Below are positions 51,083 to 58,580 of a stretch of DNA of 64,000 bases, one piece after another. The position numbers and the translations under genes were made by a program. Positions within the stretch are counted from its first letter, which is position 1. Every line of letters begins with the position of its first letter. The DNA is from Anseongella ginsenosidimutans (GTDB lineage Bacteria; Bacteroidota; Bacteroidia; Sphingobacteriales; Sphingobacteriaceae): assembly GCF_008033235.1 (NCBI RefSeq), contig NZ_CP042432.1, positions 1,674,001-1,738,000 of the forward strand, in the 5' to 3' direction. The notes beneath the pieces were generated by a model that had not been told where the DNA came from, ran no database searches, and was given only the letters and a program-made list of their open reading frames with translations.

Positions 51083-51847
51083 TTACGGGCCAGTGTGGGT
51101 AGGTGCTGATGCCGCCCAGGCCACCCCGTTCCTCAGCAGCCGGGATGTGCCCGGCACCTGCACGGCGCGGGCGTCGTGTCCAAGCGTGGTATGAAATACC
51201 TTCCCTTTTTGATAGTTGAGGGTAAAGGCCATGGGATGTTGGTCGTGGCTTACCACGGAGCGTGCCCTTGCCAGCAATGCTACCGGTTTGCTGCCAGTGA
51301 GGCAGGTATAGAGTTCATCATCAGTTACGTAGGATTCCATGCCCTTGGTCACGGGGTGGGTGGTATCCGTAAGCTCTACGGTAAATTGGCCTCTGGGGTC
51401 ATGCGCGTTCTTTTGATCCCAGACTTTGCCGGCCAGCTGGGGGAATTCTTCCCAGTCCAGGAAAGCGCCGCAAGCGAAATGCATCAATACCAGTCCGCCT
51501 CCTTCCGCTACAAAGTTTTGCAGGTTTTCCTGTGCTTCCTTTCCCGGGTCCGGTTTTTCCCAATTGTTGAAGTTAAGGAAAACGACATCGTAATTTGCCT
51601 GCAGGTCGACAGTGTCAAGGCGGTAGGGATTATCAAGGATATCCACTTTCATGCGCGGGTCTTTCATAAGTTCCCGGCGGACGGCTTTGGAGGTGGTTTC
51701 CCAGTCATGGGCGGGATGGTCCATACCGGTGACAATGAGTACCTTAATTGACTTGGAACCCGATCCGCCTGAACAGCCTGGGTAAATAAAAAATATCAGC
51801 AGGAGAATACCGGCCCATTGCCGGAGGGATGAGGTGTTAATGTGCAT
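51083..51847 (-). CDS. ThuA-domain lipoprotein
   Basis: A 254-residue protein with a lipoprotein signal (LLLIFFIYPGCSGGSGS). The ThuA fold, related to class I glutamine amidotransferases, is seen in IKVLIVTGMDHPAHDWETTS, YDVVFLNFNNWEKPDPGKEA, LVLMHFACGAFLDWEEFPQ and KVFHTTLGHDARAVQ. Conserved histidines are present. In Bacteroidota this domain often lies next to heme-binding CxxCH proteins and sugar isomerases in carbohydrate catabolism. It lies 15 bases downstream of the CxxCH gene in the same operon. Confidence 0.87.
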   Translation of the reverse strand: MHINTSSLRQWAGILLLIFFIYPGCSGGSGSKSIKVLIVTGMDHPAHDWETTSKAVRRELMKDPRMKVDILDNPYRLDTVDLQANYDVVFLNFNNWEKPDPGKEAQENLQNFVAEGGGLVLMHFACGAFLDWEEFPQLAGKVWDQKNAHDPRGQFTVELTDTTHPVTKGMESYVTDDELYTCLTGSKPVALLARARSVVSHDQHPMAFTLNYQKGKVFHTTLGHDARAVQVPGTSRLLRNGVAWAASAPTHTGP

Positions 51848-51862
51848 GGCGGCTTTTAGTTT

Positions 51863-54754
51863 TTATTCTGTTCCGTTAAGTGATAAAAGATAGGCCGTCA
51901 GGTCGGCAAGTTCGGCGACTGTCATGCCGTTGTCCAGGCCGGATGGCATGGGGGACAGGTGGCTGGTGCTGCGTGTTTTGATATCGTCAAGGTCCACTAT
52001 TTGTTCTGCACCCAGGTTGCTGATGACTGCTTTTTTATCCTTCATGCTCACTTGCCCTGAAAGGGTGCGTCCGTCTTGCATCTCCAGTGTTTCCAATTGA
52101 AATCCGGTCTTCAGGATTTTGCTGGGTTCCAGGATGGATTCAACGATATATTCAGCCCTGGCGGAAGCGCCAATGCTGGCAAGCCCGGGGCCAAGTTTTT
52201 CTGCGTCTGAACGGGTGTCGGTTGTGTGGCACGCGATGCAGGCGCTGGCGAAGGCCCATTTGCCGCGTTGAACAGAAGCTTCCTTTAACGAGGAAAGGAT
52301 GTCGCGGGCAAGCTGCTGCTTGTCTTCACCGCGATTTGCCAGGTTTTTCAGGGCTTCGTCTGCGGCGGCCTGCCGGCGGAAAGTAAAGGCGACGTCTCCG
52401 GCAAGTGACGGGTGTGTACGGGCGGCTTCGGCGGCTGCCGGCCATAGGGTATCCATGAGCGCCGGGGGCCTGATGCCCTGGCGTAAGGCCCGTAAGGAGG
52501 CGGTAACCACATCGGCGGAAGCATTACTTATCCAGGAGTACCAATGGTGGCTTTCCGCTGTTTTCTTAAAGCTTCCCAATGCATAAATGGCTTCTGCCTG
52601 CAAAAAGGCAAGGTTTTTACTTCCGGCTTCATGCGCTGCATGCAGCACGGCTTGTCCAAGGTCCGGTGACGCCGGTTTGCTATTTCTTATTACTTCCAGC
52701 GCTGCCATTTGGACGGGATAGTCCGGGTCTTCCAGGCAGGCGGCTAAAAAAGCGATCAGTTTTTCCTCTGGGCCGGCCGGCTGTGTGGCCAGCCACTTCA
52801 GGGCGGTTAGCCGTTCGCTGGTGGAGAGCGGACCGCTGCCCGACAGTACCCTCCGGACGAGTGTTTCCCCGGCATTTTGATCAACAACGCCCATATCCCA
52901 GCCTGCTACGGCCTGCGCCAGGGCGTTTCCTTCATTTTGTGCGGTTTCCGCGGCAATGAAAGCGATCTTCTGCATTTCGGGGTCCGTGGATCCGGCCAGT
53001 TTCTCCAGTACTTCAATTTTGGCGTTCCTTCCAAGTTCGAATCCGATGCGGTAGCGCAGGCGTCTGTCAGCGGCAATTTCCAGGGCGCTCAGGAGGCCTT
53101 TGCTAATAGCCTCCGGGCTGCCTGATGACAGGGCGGCCTCTACTCTTACCTCCGCGGAGGGATCGGATTGTGCAAGGGGCCGGGCCAGGAGTTCCAGCTC
53201 GTTTTTGGTTAAAAAAAGCGCTTTCATGTCCCGCAGCTGGCGCATTGCCAGGCTTCGTATCCTGGTGTCGGGATGCTGGAGTGCCTGTTTTAATTTTTGG
53301 GCGGCGGAGTTGGTGTTTATCCTGACCAGCGCCCAAATTGCCCCCGCGGCAGCCAGCGGGTCTTCCCTGCTATCCAATACCTTACCCAGCGCCGGGAGAG
53401 CTGCTTCGCCGGACCTGGCCAGCCTTTGAATGGCCTGTTCCCTGGTAAAATGGTTCCGGTGACTCAGCAGCCCGCTCAGGCTTTCCGGATCCATTTTCCG
53501 GATCTCTTCCATGGCGGGGCCTGGTTCCGGCCGGTTGTTTTCCGGGACAATTTTGTAAATGCGGCCGGTTTGGTTGCTTTCATCGTCAACTCCATGCCAG
53601 TCTGCCAGGTACAATCCGCCATCCGGGGCGGGGATCAGGCAGGTGGGCCTGAACATGGTATCGGCGGACGTAATAAGCGGTTGCTCAGCTTCCCGAAGTG
53701 TTTCCAGCTGTTCTTCGCCGCTTGTGCGGTCTTTATCCAGGAAGAATTGCTTGATGCTCCGGTTGCCGGGATTGGCTCCGTGGCTGCCCCAATTGGCCAT
53801 GAGGATGCTTCCCCGGAAGGAATCGCCGAACAGGGAACTGTAATAGTGGAGCGCGGCTGTATTGGCCCCGGCGCCCATCTCATATACGGGCGGGGCAAGT
53901 GACGTTTTTCCTGCCAGCCAGGCATAGGAAACATCCCTCGATTGGTACCCGTAATCCATGCCGGGGATCACTTTTACATACAGGTTGGGGCTGCCTTCAC
54001 CATTGGAAACGGCCCAAAGGTTTCCCCAGGGATCAAAATCAAAGGCGAAGGGTGCGCGAAAGCCTTCCACCATCATTTCCAGGCCGGAACCATCCAGGTT
54101 ACAGCTTACGATGCCTCCGCTCTGCCCGCTCAGCTGCACGGTTTTGCCGTCGGAACCCGTGAGCGTTACAGGTATTGTTCCGGGATGGTCAGCGATCGCC
54201 AGCCAAAGCCGGCCGTCGGGCCCCACCGCTACCCGGTACATACCGAATGGGTTCCAGGGTTCCGCGGCGTCTTTTACCAGGAGCCTGCGGTTAACTAGGT
54301 CGCCGGTGGGCGTGATGTCCATGACGAACAACTCATTCAGACAGGTGGCGTACAGCTTGTTTTCATAAATGTATACGCCCATTACGGGATTCTCAAACCC
54401 GCTGGCTACTACCTTTACTTCTTCTACTTCTTCCGGCCGGCCTTGCGTACCGGGCTTTATGCGTTTTATCGTATTGTCAGCCTTTCCCGAAGGGGAGCCT
54501 TCGACCCCGTACCGGTAGGTCGCCGATTCGGTAACGTAGATGTTTCCTTCCTCATCAACGCACATGGTCATGGGATTGATGACATCGGGTTCGGTCGCGA
54601 TCACTTCCAGGCGCAAGCCATTCCGTAAGCTGAATTCCGTTTCCGGGCTGCTCTGCGGTGTTCCTTGTTTTATCCATAGCCATCCGGCCAGGGCCAGAAG
54701 GCCCAGGCCGGTCAGCCAGAATAAAATGCCGCTCTTTGATCTTAATTTTACCAT
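51863..54754 (-). CDS. PVC-type heme-binding CxxCH protein with dehydrogenase-like propeller and HEAT repeats
   Basis: A secreted protein of about 963 residues. The N-terminal membrane anchor is ILFWLTGLGLLALAGWLWI. A beta-propeller follows (LEVIATEPDVINPMTMCVDE, FAFDFDPWGNLWAVSNGEGS, DGGLYLADWHGVDDESNQTG). HEAT-like repeats fill about residues 430-800. A C-terminal cytochrome-c-like domain carries the heme motif CIACH and the Met-bearing SPMPSGLDNGMTVAEL. It is probably a periplasmic sugar or alcohol dehydrogenase with its own electron carrier. ATG 54754 is chosen; the longer frame to 54802 overlaps the upstream gene. TGATG coupling links it to that gene. Confidence 0.85.
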   Translation of the reverse strand: MVKLRSKSGILFWLTGLGLLALAGWLWIKQGTPQSSPETEFSLRNGLRLEVIATEPDVINPMTMCVDEEGNIYVTESATYRYGVEGSPSGKADNTIKRIKPGTQGRPEEVEEVKVVASGFENPVMGVYIYENKLYATCLNELFVMDITPTGDLVNRRLLVKDAAEPWNPFGMYRVAVGPDGRLWLAIADHPGTIPVTLTGSDGKTVQLSGQSGGIVSCNLDGSGLEMMVEGFRAPFAFDFDPWGNLWAVSNGEGSPNLYVKVIPGMDYGYQSRDVSYAWLAGKTSLAPPVYEMGAGANTAALHYYSSLFGDSFRGSILMANWGSHGANPGNRSIKQFFLDKDRTSGEEQLETLREAEQPLITSADTMFRPTCLIPAPDGGLYLADWHGVDDESNQTGRIYKIVPENNRPEPGPAMEEIRKMDPESLSGLLSHRNHFTREQAIQRLARSGEAALPALGKVLDSREDPLAAAGAIWALVRINTNSAAQKLKQALQHPDTRIRSLAMRQLRDMKALFLTKNELELLARPLAQSDPSAEVRVEAALSSGSPEAISKGLLSALEIAADRRLRYRIGFELGRNAKIEVLEKLAGSTDPEMQKIAFIAAETAQNEGNALAQAVAGWDMGVVDQNAGETLVRRVLSGSGPLSTSERLTALKWLATQPAGPEEKLIAFLAACLEDPDYPVQMAALEVIRNSKPASPDLGQAVLHAAHEAGSKNLAFLQAEAIYALGSFKKTAESHHWYSWISNASADVVTASLRALRQGIRPPALMDTLWPAAAEAARTHPSLAGDVAFTFRRQAAADEALKNLANRGEDKQQLARDILSSLKEASVQRGKWAFASACIACHTTDTRSDAEKLGPGLASIGASARAEYIVESILEPSKILKTGFQLETLEMQDGRTLSGQVSMKDKKAVISNLGAEQIVDLDDIKTRSTSHLSPMPSGLDNGMTVAELADLTAYLLSLNGTE

Positions 54755-55101
54755 CAGGCAATAGTGTGTTTTACAGGCGCGGCAATAACAGACCGCAGCC
54801 ATTCGGTACTTTCACGGATATTGCCCGGTGTACCAAGTGTCTCGACTGAAAAGACTCCGTCCCATGTGGTTTCTTTCAAATAATTGATACAAGCTTCAAT
54901 ATGGCCTGCATTTGCGCCATTCCCGATAGATACCTCCGATGAAGCGATCCCGGTTTCTTCTCCGCGATCTGCTTCTGCCATTGCTTTGGGAACATCCTTG
55001 CAGTGAACATGACGGAGCCATGGCCGGATCGCCTTTAAATAAGTGAGCGGATCGTTGCCTGCTATGAAGACATTGCCGGGAGACACCAGGATATATTTTG
55101 T
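54754..55101 (-). pseudogene. 5'-truncated sugar phosphate isomerase/epimerase (TIM barrel)
   Basis: Only the last 115 or so codons remain. They read VSPGNVFIAGNDPLTYLKAI, RHVHCKDVPKAM, SSEVSIGNGANAGHIEACI and WDGVFSVETLGTPGNIRES, matching the C-terminal third of xylose-isomerase-like TIM-barrel enzymes, with the H-V-H-x-K-D metal region and the E of the last strand. The frame meets TAG at 55102-55104. About 170 N-terminal residues are missing. The stop is coupled to the CxxCH gene (TGATG). The missing 5' part would also have held the promoter, so expression of the two downstream genes is in question. Confidence 0.75.
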
Positions 55102-55156
55102 CTATAAAAATATCATTTAAAAAGCACTTTGTCAACGCAGGGCTAAACGACCTTGC

Positions 55157-55214
55157 TTAAAACTTTTAGCTATTCTTTTTTGATAGGATGTTTTTTGATG
55201 AATGGCTAAATTTG
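55157..55214 (+). promoter_or_regulatory. Compound promoter-like element (copy A)
   Basis: TTAAAACTT at 55157-55165 and TAAATTTG at 55207-55214 are 49 bases apart (measured from the T of TAAAACTT). The first 26 bases are identical to those at 56891, including a TTTTTTG run 24 bases before the -7 box. It lies 17 bases before the start of the HI0074-like gene. Confidence 0.55.
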
Positions 55215-55231
55215 TTTAAGCATTTTTTAAG

Positions 55232-55661
55232 ATGAATTCTGAAAACACTACCAGAACAGTAAAGCATAAATATCTTCCTGAAAGGAAGACGTATGGCAGC
55301 GATATCCGCTGGAAACAGCGTCTGCATAATTATAAAAAAGCATTTTCACAATTGCAGAAATTCATTGATAAGAGGACCTTGAACGAACTGGAAGAACAAG
55401 GCCTCATTCAGTCATTTGAGTACACCTGCGAGCTGGCCTGGAACGTAACGAAGGATTATTATACGTTTCAGGGCGTAGGTGGGATCCAGGGAAGCAGAGA
55501 CGCTATCAGGCTGGCGTTTAACCGGGGACTGATCGGCGACGGGGAAGGATGGATCTCACACCTACGAAGAACACACAGCGAAGGAAATTGCCGATGCCGT
55601 TTTTGGCAAATATTATGACTTGTTCAAAGCCTTTCTCCAAGAAATGGAAGATCTTTACTGA
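55232..55661 (+). pseudogene. HI0074-family HEPN (nucleotidyltransferase substrate-binding) gene with out-of-frame deletion
   Basis: The first 107 codons read normally: RLHNYKKAFSQLQKFIDK, LIQSFEYTCELAWNVTKDY and GSRDAIRLAFNRGLIGDGEG. After Trp at 55550 the frame changes. From 55554 the other frame gives SHTYEEHTAKEIADAVFGKY and ends LQEMEDLY at TGA 55659-55661. Homologues have about ten residues between these parts, containing R-N-x-T-S-H, which is the HEPN RxxxxH motif. Those residues, including the Arg, are absent, so the RNase or substrate-binding site is destroyed. Without correction the product is a 128-residue protein ending at 55618. The MNT partner follows 1 base after the restored stop. 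Confidence 0.8.
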
Positions 55662-55662
55662 T

Positions 55663-55962
55663 ATGCCGTTCGGATTAAGTACATCAACGATAGACAGGAT
55701 CAACGCGGTGCTTACATCTTTTACTTGCGTACGGGAAGCAACCATCTATGGCTCCCGGGCGAAAGGAACGTATAGGGCCGCTTCTGACATCGACCTCACG
55801 CTGAAAGGGGAGGGATTAACACCTGCTTTAGTTAATAAGACCAGCTTACGGCTGGACGAACTGGCATTGCCTTACATGATCGATCTTTCAATGTATGAAC
55901 GCATTAGAACCCCTGAATTGGTCGAACATATTAACCGTGTAGGTAAGGTGTTCTATTCCTGA
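55663..55962 (+). CDS. Minimal nucleotidyltransferase (MNT, MntA-like)
   Basis: A 99-residue protein. TIYGSRAKGTYRAASDIDLTLKG splits into IYGSRAKGTY and ASDIDLTLKG, the G-S-x10-D-x-D signature. The third acidic residue is in YMIDLSMYERI. In MNT-HEPN systems this enzyme AMPylates and silences the HEPN toxin. It is intact although its HEPN partner is broken. ATG 55663 lies one base after the partner's restored stop, and the longer frame to 55549 is an artefact of the frameshift. Confidence 0.82.
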   Translation: MPFGLSTSTIDRINAVLTSFTCVREATIYGSRAKGTYRAASDIDLTLKGEGLTPALVNKTSLRLDELALPYMIDLSMYERIRTPELVEHINRVGKVFYS

Positions 55963-56017
55963 CACAGGCTCCCGAAGCAAACTCTACTTTTTCCATAGAC
56001 TTTATATCTAATTTTTA

Positions 56018-56025
56018 TACCTTTG
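56018..56025 (+). promoter_or_regulatory. Candidate -7 box upstream of the first cysQ
   Basis: TACCTTTG fits TAnnTTTG and is about 48 bases upstream of the GTG start at 56073. A hairpin lies between the two. Confidence 0.45.
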
Positions 56026-56032
56026 TTGCCAG

Positions 56033-56054
56033 CCGTTGCTTAGCAGCGGTTTTT
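56033..56054 (+). terminator. Hairpin with T-run in the cysQ leader (attenuator candidate)
   Basis: CCGTTGC (56033-56039) pairs with GCAGCGG (56043-56049) with one G-T wobble and a three-base loop, followed by five T. It lies between the -7 box and the cysQ start. It could be a leader attenuator, or a terminator for the MNT gene. Confidence 0.4.
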
Positions 56055-56072
56055 GGATTTAAATAAACGAAG

Positions 56073-56894
56073 GTGAATAATTACCTGCCCCTGATTATCA
56101 ATGCCGCCCTGAATGCGGGTTCGGAGATACTGAATGTGTACCGCTCTGAAATTTCTGTGGAATGGAAGGCAGATCTGTCTCCGCTCACAGAAGCTGACCG
56201 GCGGGCTCACAGCATTATAGAAACGGCGCTCCTCACAACCGGGATCCCGGTGCTGAGCGAAGAGGGCGAGGCCATTGCTTTTTCGGATCGTAATGATTGG
56301 GAGCGGTTCTGGATGGTAGATCCGCTGGACGGCACGCGGCAGTTTATCAGCCGGAGCGGTGACTTCACGGTAAATATTGCATTGATTGAGGGCGGAAGGC
56401 CGGTTCTGGGAGTGATATACGCGCCGCTGAGAGGTACATTGTATTACGGTTCGGAAGGCACCGGCAGCTTTAAACTGGAAGGGATCAGGCCGGGAATGCC
56501 CCTGGATTGGCCGGTTATAACGGGGTCGGCCCGCCAGCTTCCTTTCCGGAACGGCCGTCGCTCCTATTCGATCGTGGCGGGGCAGTACTTTTCCGGCCCT
56601 GAAACGGAGGCGTTCATTGAATTGAAAAGAAAACAGTACGGAAAGGTAGAAACGACTTCCGTGGGAAGTTCCCTGAAGATCTGCCTGGTAGCGGAAGGAT
56701 CCGCCGATGTTTATCCACGCCTGGCTCCTACCATGGAGTGGGATACCGCCGCCGGCCATGCCATTGCGAAGTTTGCCGGTTGCCGGGTATATGACCATGC
56801 AACCAATGCGGAGCTGAGTTATAACAAGGAGAATCTCCGGAACCCCTGGTTTATCGTGGAGCGGCCCGACTTCGCGGCAGCCGTCGCCAGTTAA
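56073..56894 (+). CDS. cysQ: 3'(2'),5'-bisphosphate nucleotidase CysQ (first copy)
   Basis: A 273-residue inositol-monophosphatase-fold enzyme that converts PAP to AMP, recycling the by-product of PAPS reduction. LSPLTEADRRAHSIIETALL, VLSEEGEAIAF and FWMVDPLDGTRQFI (metal-binding D-P-L-D-G-T) are present, as are FTVNIALIEGGRPVLGVIYA and YPRLAPTMEWDTAAGHAIAK. The start is GTG. It is shorter by a few residues than the paralogue at 57744, which has an insertion near residue 150. Its stop is inside a promoter-like element. Confidence 0.9.
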   Translation: MNNYLPLIINAALNAGSEILNVYRSEISVEWKADLSPLTEADRRAHSIIETALLTTGIPVLSEEGEAIAFSDRNDWERFWMVDPLDGTRQFISRSGDFTVNIALIEGGRPVLGVIYAPLRGTLYYGSEGTGSFKLEGIRPGMPLDWPVITGSARQLPFRNGRRSYSIVAGQYFSGPETEAFIELKRKQYGKVETTSVGSSLKICLVAEGSADVYPRLAPTMEWDTAAGHAIAKFAGCRVYDHATNAELSYNKENLRNPWFIVERPDFAAAVAS

Positions 56895-56948
56895 AACTTT
56901 TAGCTATTCTTTTTTGCTAGGCCCCTTGCCGGCCAACGACTAAATTTG
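56891..56948 (+). promoter_or_regulatory. Compound promoter-like element (copy B)
   Basis: TTAAAACTT (56891-56899) overlaps the cysQ stop codon, and TAAATTTG lies at 56941-56948. The spacing is identical to copy A at 55157, with which it shares the first 26 bases exactly. It precedes the broken AAA_4 gene. Confidence 0.55.
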
Positions 56949-57059
56949 TTGAAGGCTACCGTCTGCTTCTGCACGGGGAATGTTTCAAAAGGAGTTAAAA
57001 TTTTAATTGACGTCATCTATGAAAGCGTTAAAATTAACTAATGCGCTGGTAGATTTCAG

Positions 57060-57603
57060 GCTGATTACCTTAAAATACCGGGTACCGGTTACGGAGATGC
57101 GAAAATTCGCTATACATACCGGATTGGCGAATACGAGAATCTGTGGCAGTATTATTGCGCCTTGATGGACCGCTTACGGAAAACGGTAGATTTGCCGTTT
57201 ACCGCGTAACCCGATAATTGCGAAATTATTTAGGGTGGTTAAACTGGTTGAAAATTCGGGATACGGATTTGATAAAATGGAAATGGGTTGGAGGACATAT
57301 AACAACAATACTCCGTCTTTTCTTCAAGGGCAGGATTATATGAAGGTAGTTTTTCAGACGGGAAAGCGCGATTATTCAGGTGGCGCAAAAGGTGGTGCAA
57401 AAGATGAGCTTCTGCTTTCTGAGCGGCAGCGGGAAGTTTATCAGCTTATTAAGGGAAATCCTTCAATTGGATACAGGGAAGTGGCCGAAGGCCTTGGTAT
57501 TAATCCCTCCGCAAGTCAAAAACATTTTGATTCTTTGAAGGAAAAAGGGATTATAAAACGAAAAGGCGCTTCGCGGGGCGGATACTGGGATGTGTTGAAA
57601 TAG
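57060..57603 (+). pseudogene. Remnant of an AAA_4/AlbA_2-type ATP-binding protein with C-terminal winged helix
   Basis: A first fragment (57060-57209) reads KIPGTGYGDAKIRYTYRIGE then NLWQYYCALMDRLRKTVDLP and stops. It is followed at once, one base out of frame, by RNPIIAKLFRVVKLVENSGY (from about 57205) running to 57603. The second fragment ends with a winged helix (YREVAEGLGINPSASQKHFD). In intact family members these parts are separated by about 75 residues holding the ATP-binding H-x-D-Y and N-P-G motifs, which are missing here, as is the N-terminal AlbA_2 domain. The residual frame from GTG 57235 gives 122 residues. Confidence 0.75.
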
Positions 57604-57743
57604 CGGATCCCGGGCTTCTGAAAGGCAGCCCCCGGCCTTGGGACGCGGGAAAAAAATTGTACGGAAGTTGAGAAACTATGTGCTGAGCATATTGGATGGA
57701 ATAACTAATTTTACGATCTGGTTTAAACTAATACTAGCGTCAA

Positions 57744-58580
57744 TTGATTTCAAATATATCTGTTGCTATTGGTGCCGCGCTCAGAGCGGGCGCGGAGATT
57801 TTAGATGTCTATAATTCAGAGATTGCGGTAGAATTAAAAGAGGACCGCACACCATTGACGGAGGCGGACCGCAGGGCCCATAAGGTGATCTCGGAAAAGC
57901 TGATCATCACGGGGCTTCCCGTGCTGAGCGAAGAAGGGAGGTCCATTCCGTACGACGTACGGCATCCCTGGGAAAGTTTCTGGATGGTGGATCCCCTGGA
58001 CGGGACCAAGGAATTCATCAAGCGGAACGGGGAATTTACCGTCAATATCGCATTGATTGACAAGCGGGTACCTGTGCTGGGTGTGATCTATGTTCCGGTG
58101 AAAAAGATATTGTATTACGGCGCCTGGAACCAGGGCAGCACGAAACTGGAAGGTATTGAGCCCGCATGGCCGGGCGCTACGGATAAAGAACTGACGGCCT
58201 ACGTGAAGCGAAAGCTTATAAAGGGCATGCAGGTGCTGCCCCTTGAAAATGAACGCAAAAATTACGCGGTGGTGGCCAGCCGCTCGCATCTGAGCGCTGA
58301 AACGGAAGTCATTATTGAAGAAAAGAGAAAACAGTACGGTGAGGTAGAAACGGTCTCCATGGGCAGTTCGTTGAAGCTCTGCCTGGTGGCTGAAGGCAGC
58401 GCCGACCTGTATCCCCGTCTGGCGCCGACCATGGAATGGGACACGGCGGCGGGCCATGCGATTGCGCGCTATGCGGGCTGCAGGGTGTACGATGCGAAAA
58501 CGGGCCTGGAGCTGGAATATAATAAGGTGGATTTGTTAAATCCCTGGTTTATTGTGGAACGCCCCGTATGCTTGAGCTAA
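57744..58580 (+). CDS. cysQ: 3'(2'),5'-bisphosphate nucleotidase CysQ (second copy)
   Basis: A 278-residue paralogue of the protein encoded at 56073. RTPLTEADRRAHKVISEKLI, LPVLSEEGRSIPYD and FWMVDPLDGTKEFIKRNGEF give the metal site, and YPRLAPTMEWDTAAGHAIAR the C-terminal motif. All catalytic acidic residues are kept. The start is TTG, which aligns with the start of the first copy. It overlaps the SLC13 permease gene by 13 bases, so this copy is the one tied to the sulfate operon. Confidence 0.9.
   Translation: MISNISVAIGAALRAGAEILDVYNSEIAVELKEDRTPLTEADRRAHKVISEKLIITGLPVLSEEGRSIPYDVRHPWESFWMVDPLDGTKEFIKRNGEFTVNIALIDKRVPVLGVIYVPVKKILYYGAWNQGSTKLEGIEPAWPGATDKELTAYVKRKLIKGMQVLPLENERKNYAVVASRSHLSAETEVIIEEKRKQYGEVETVSMGSSLKLCLVAEGSADLYPRLAPTMEWDTAAGHAIARYAGCRVYDAKTGLELEYNKVDLLNPWFIVERPVCLS

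Noticed and set aside
56040-56798. 252-codon frame on the minus strand
   Set aside because: Antisense to cysQ; the same shadow recurs opposite the second cysQ (57834-58457), as expected for homologous sense genes.
57603-57744. GC-rich inverted repeat after the AAA_4 remnant
   Set aside because: The possible stem has no T-run on either strand and several mismatches, so a terminator is not supported.
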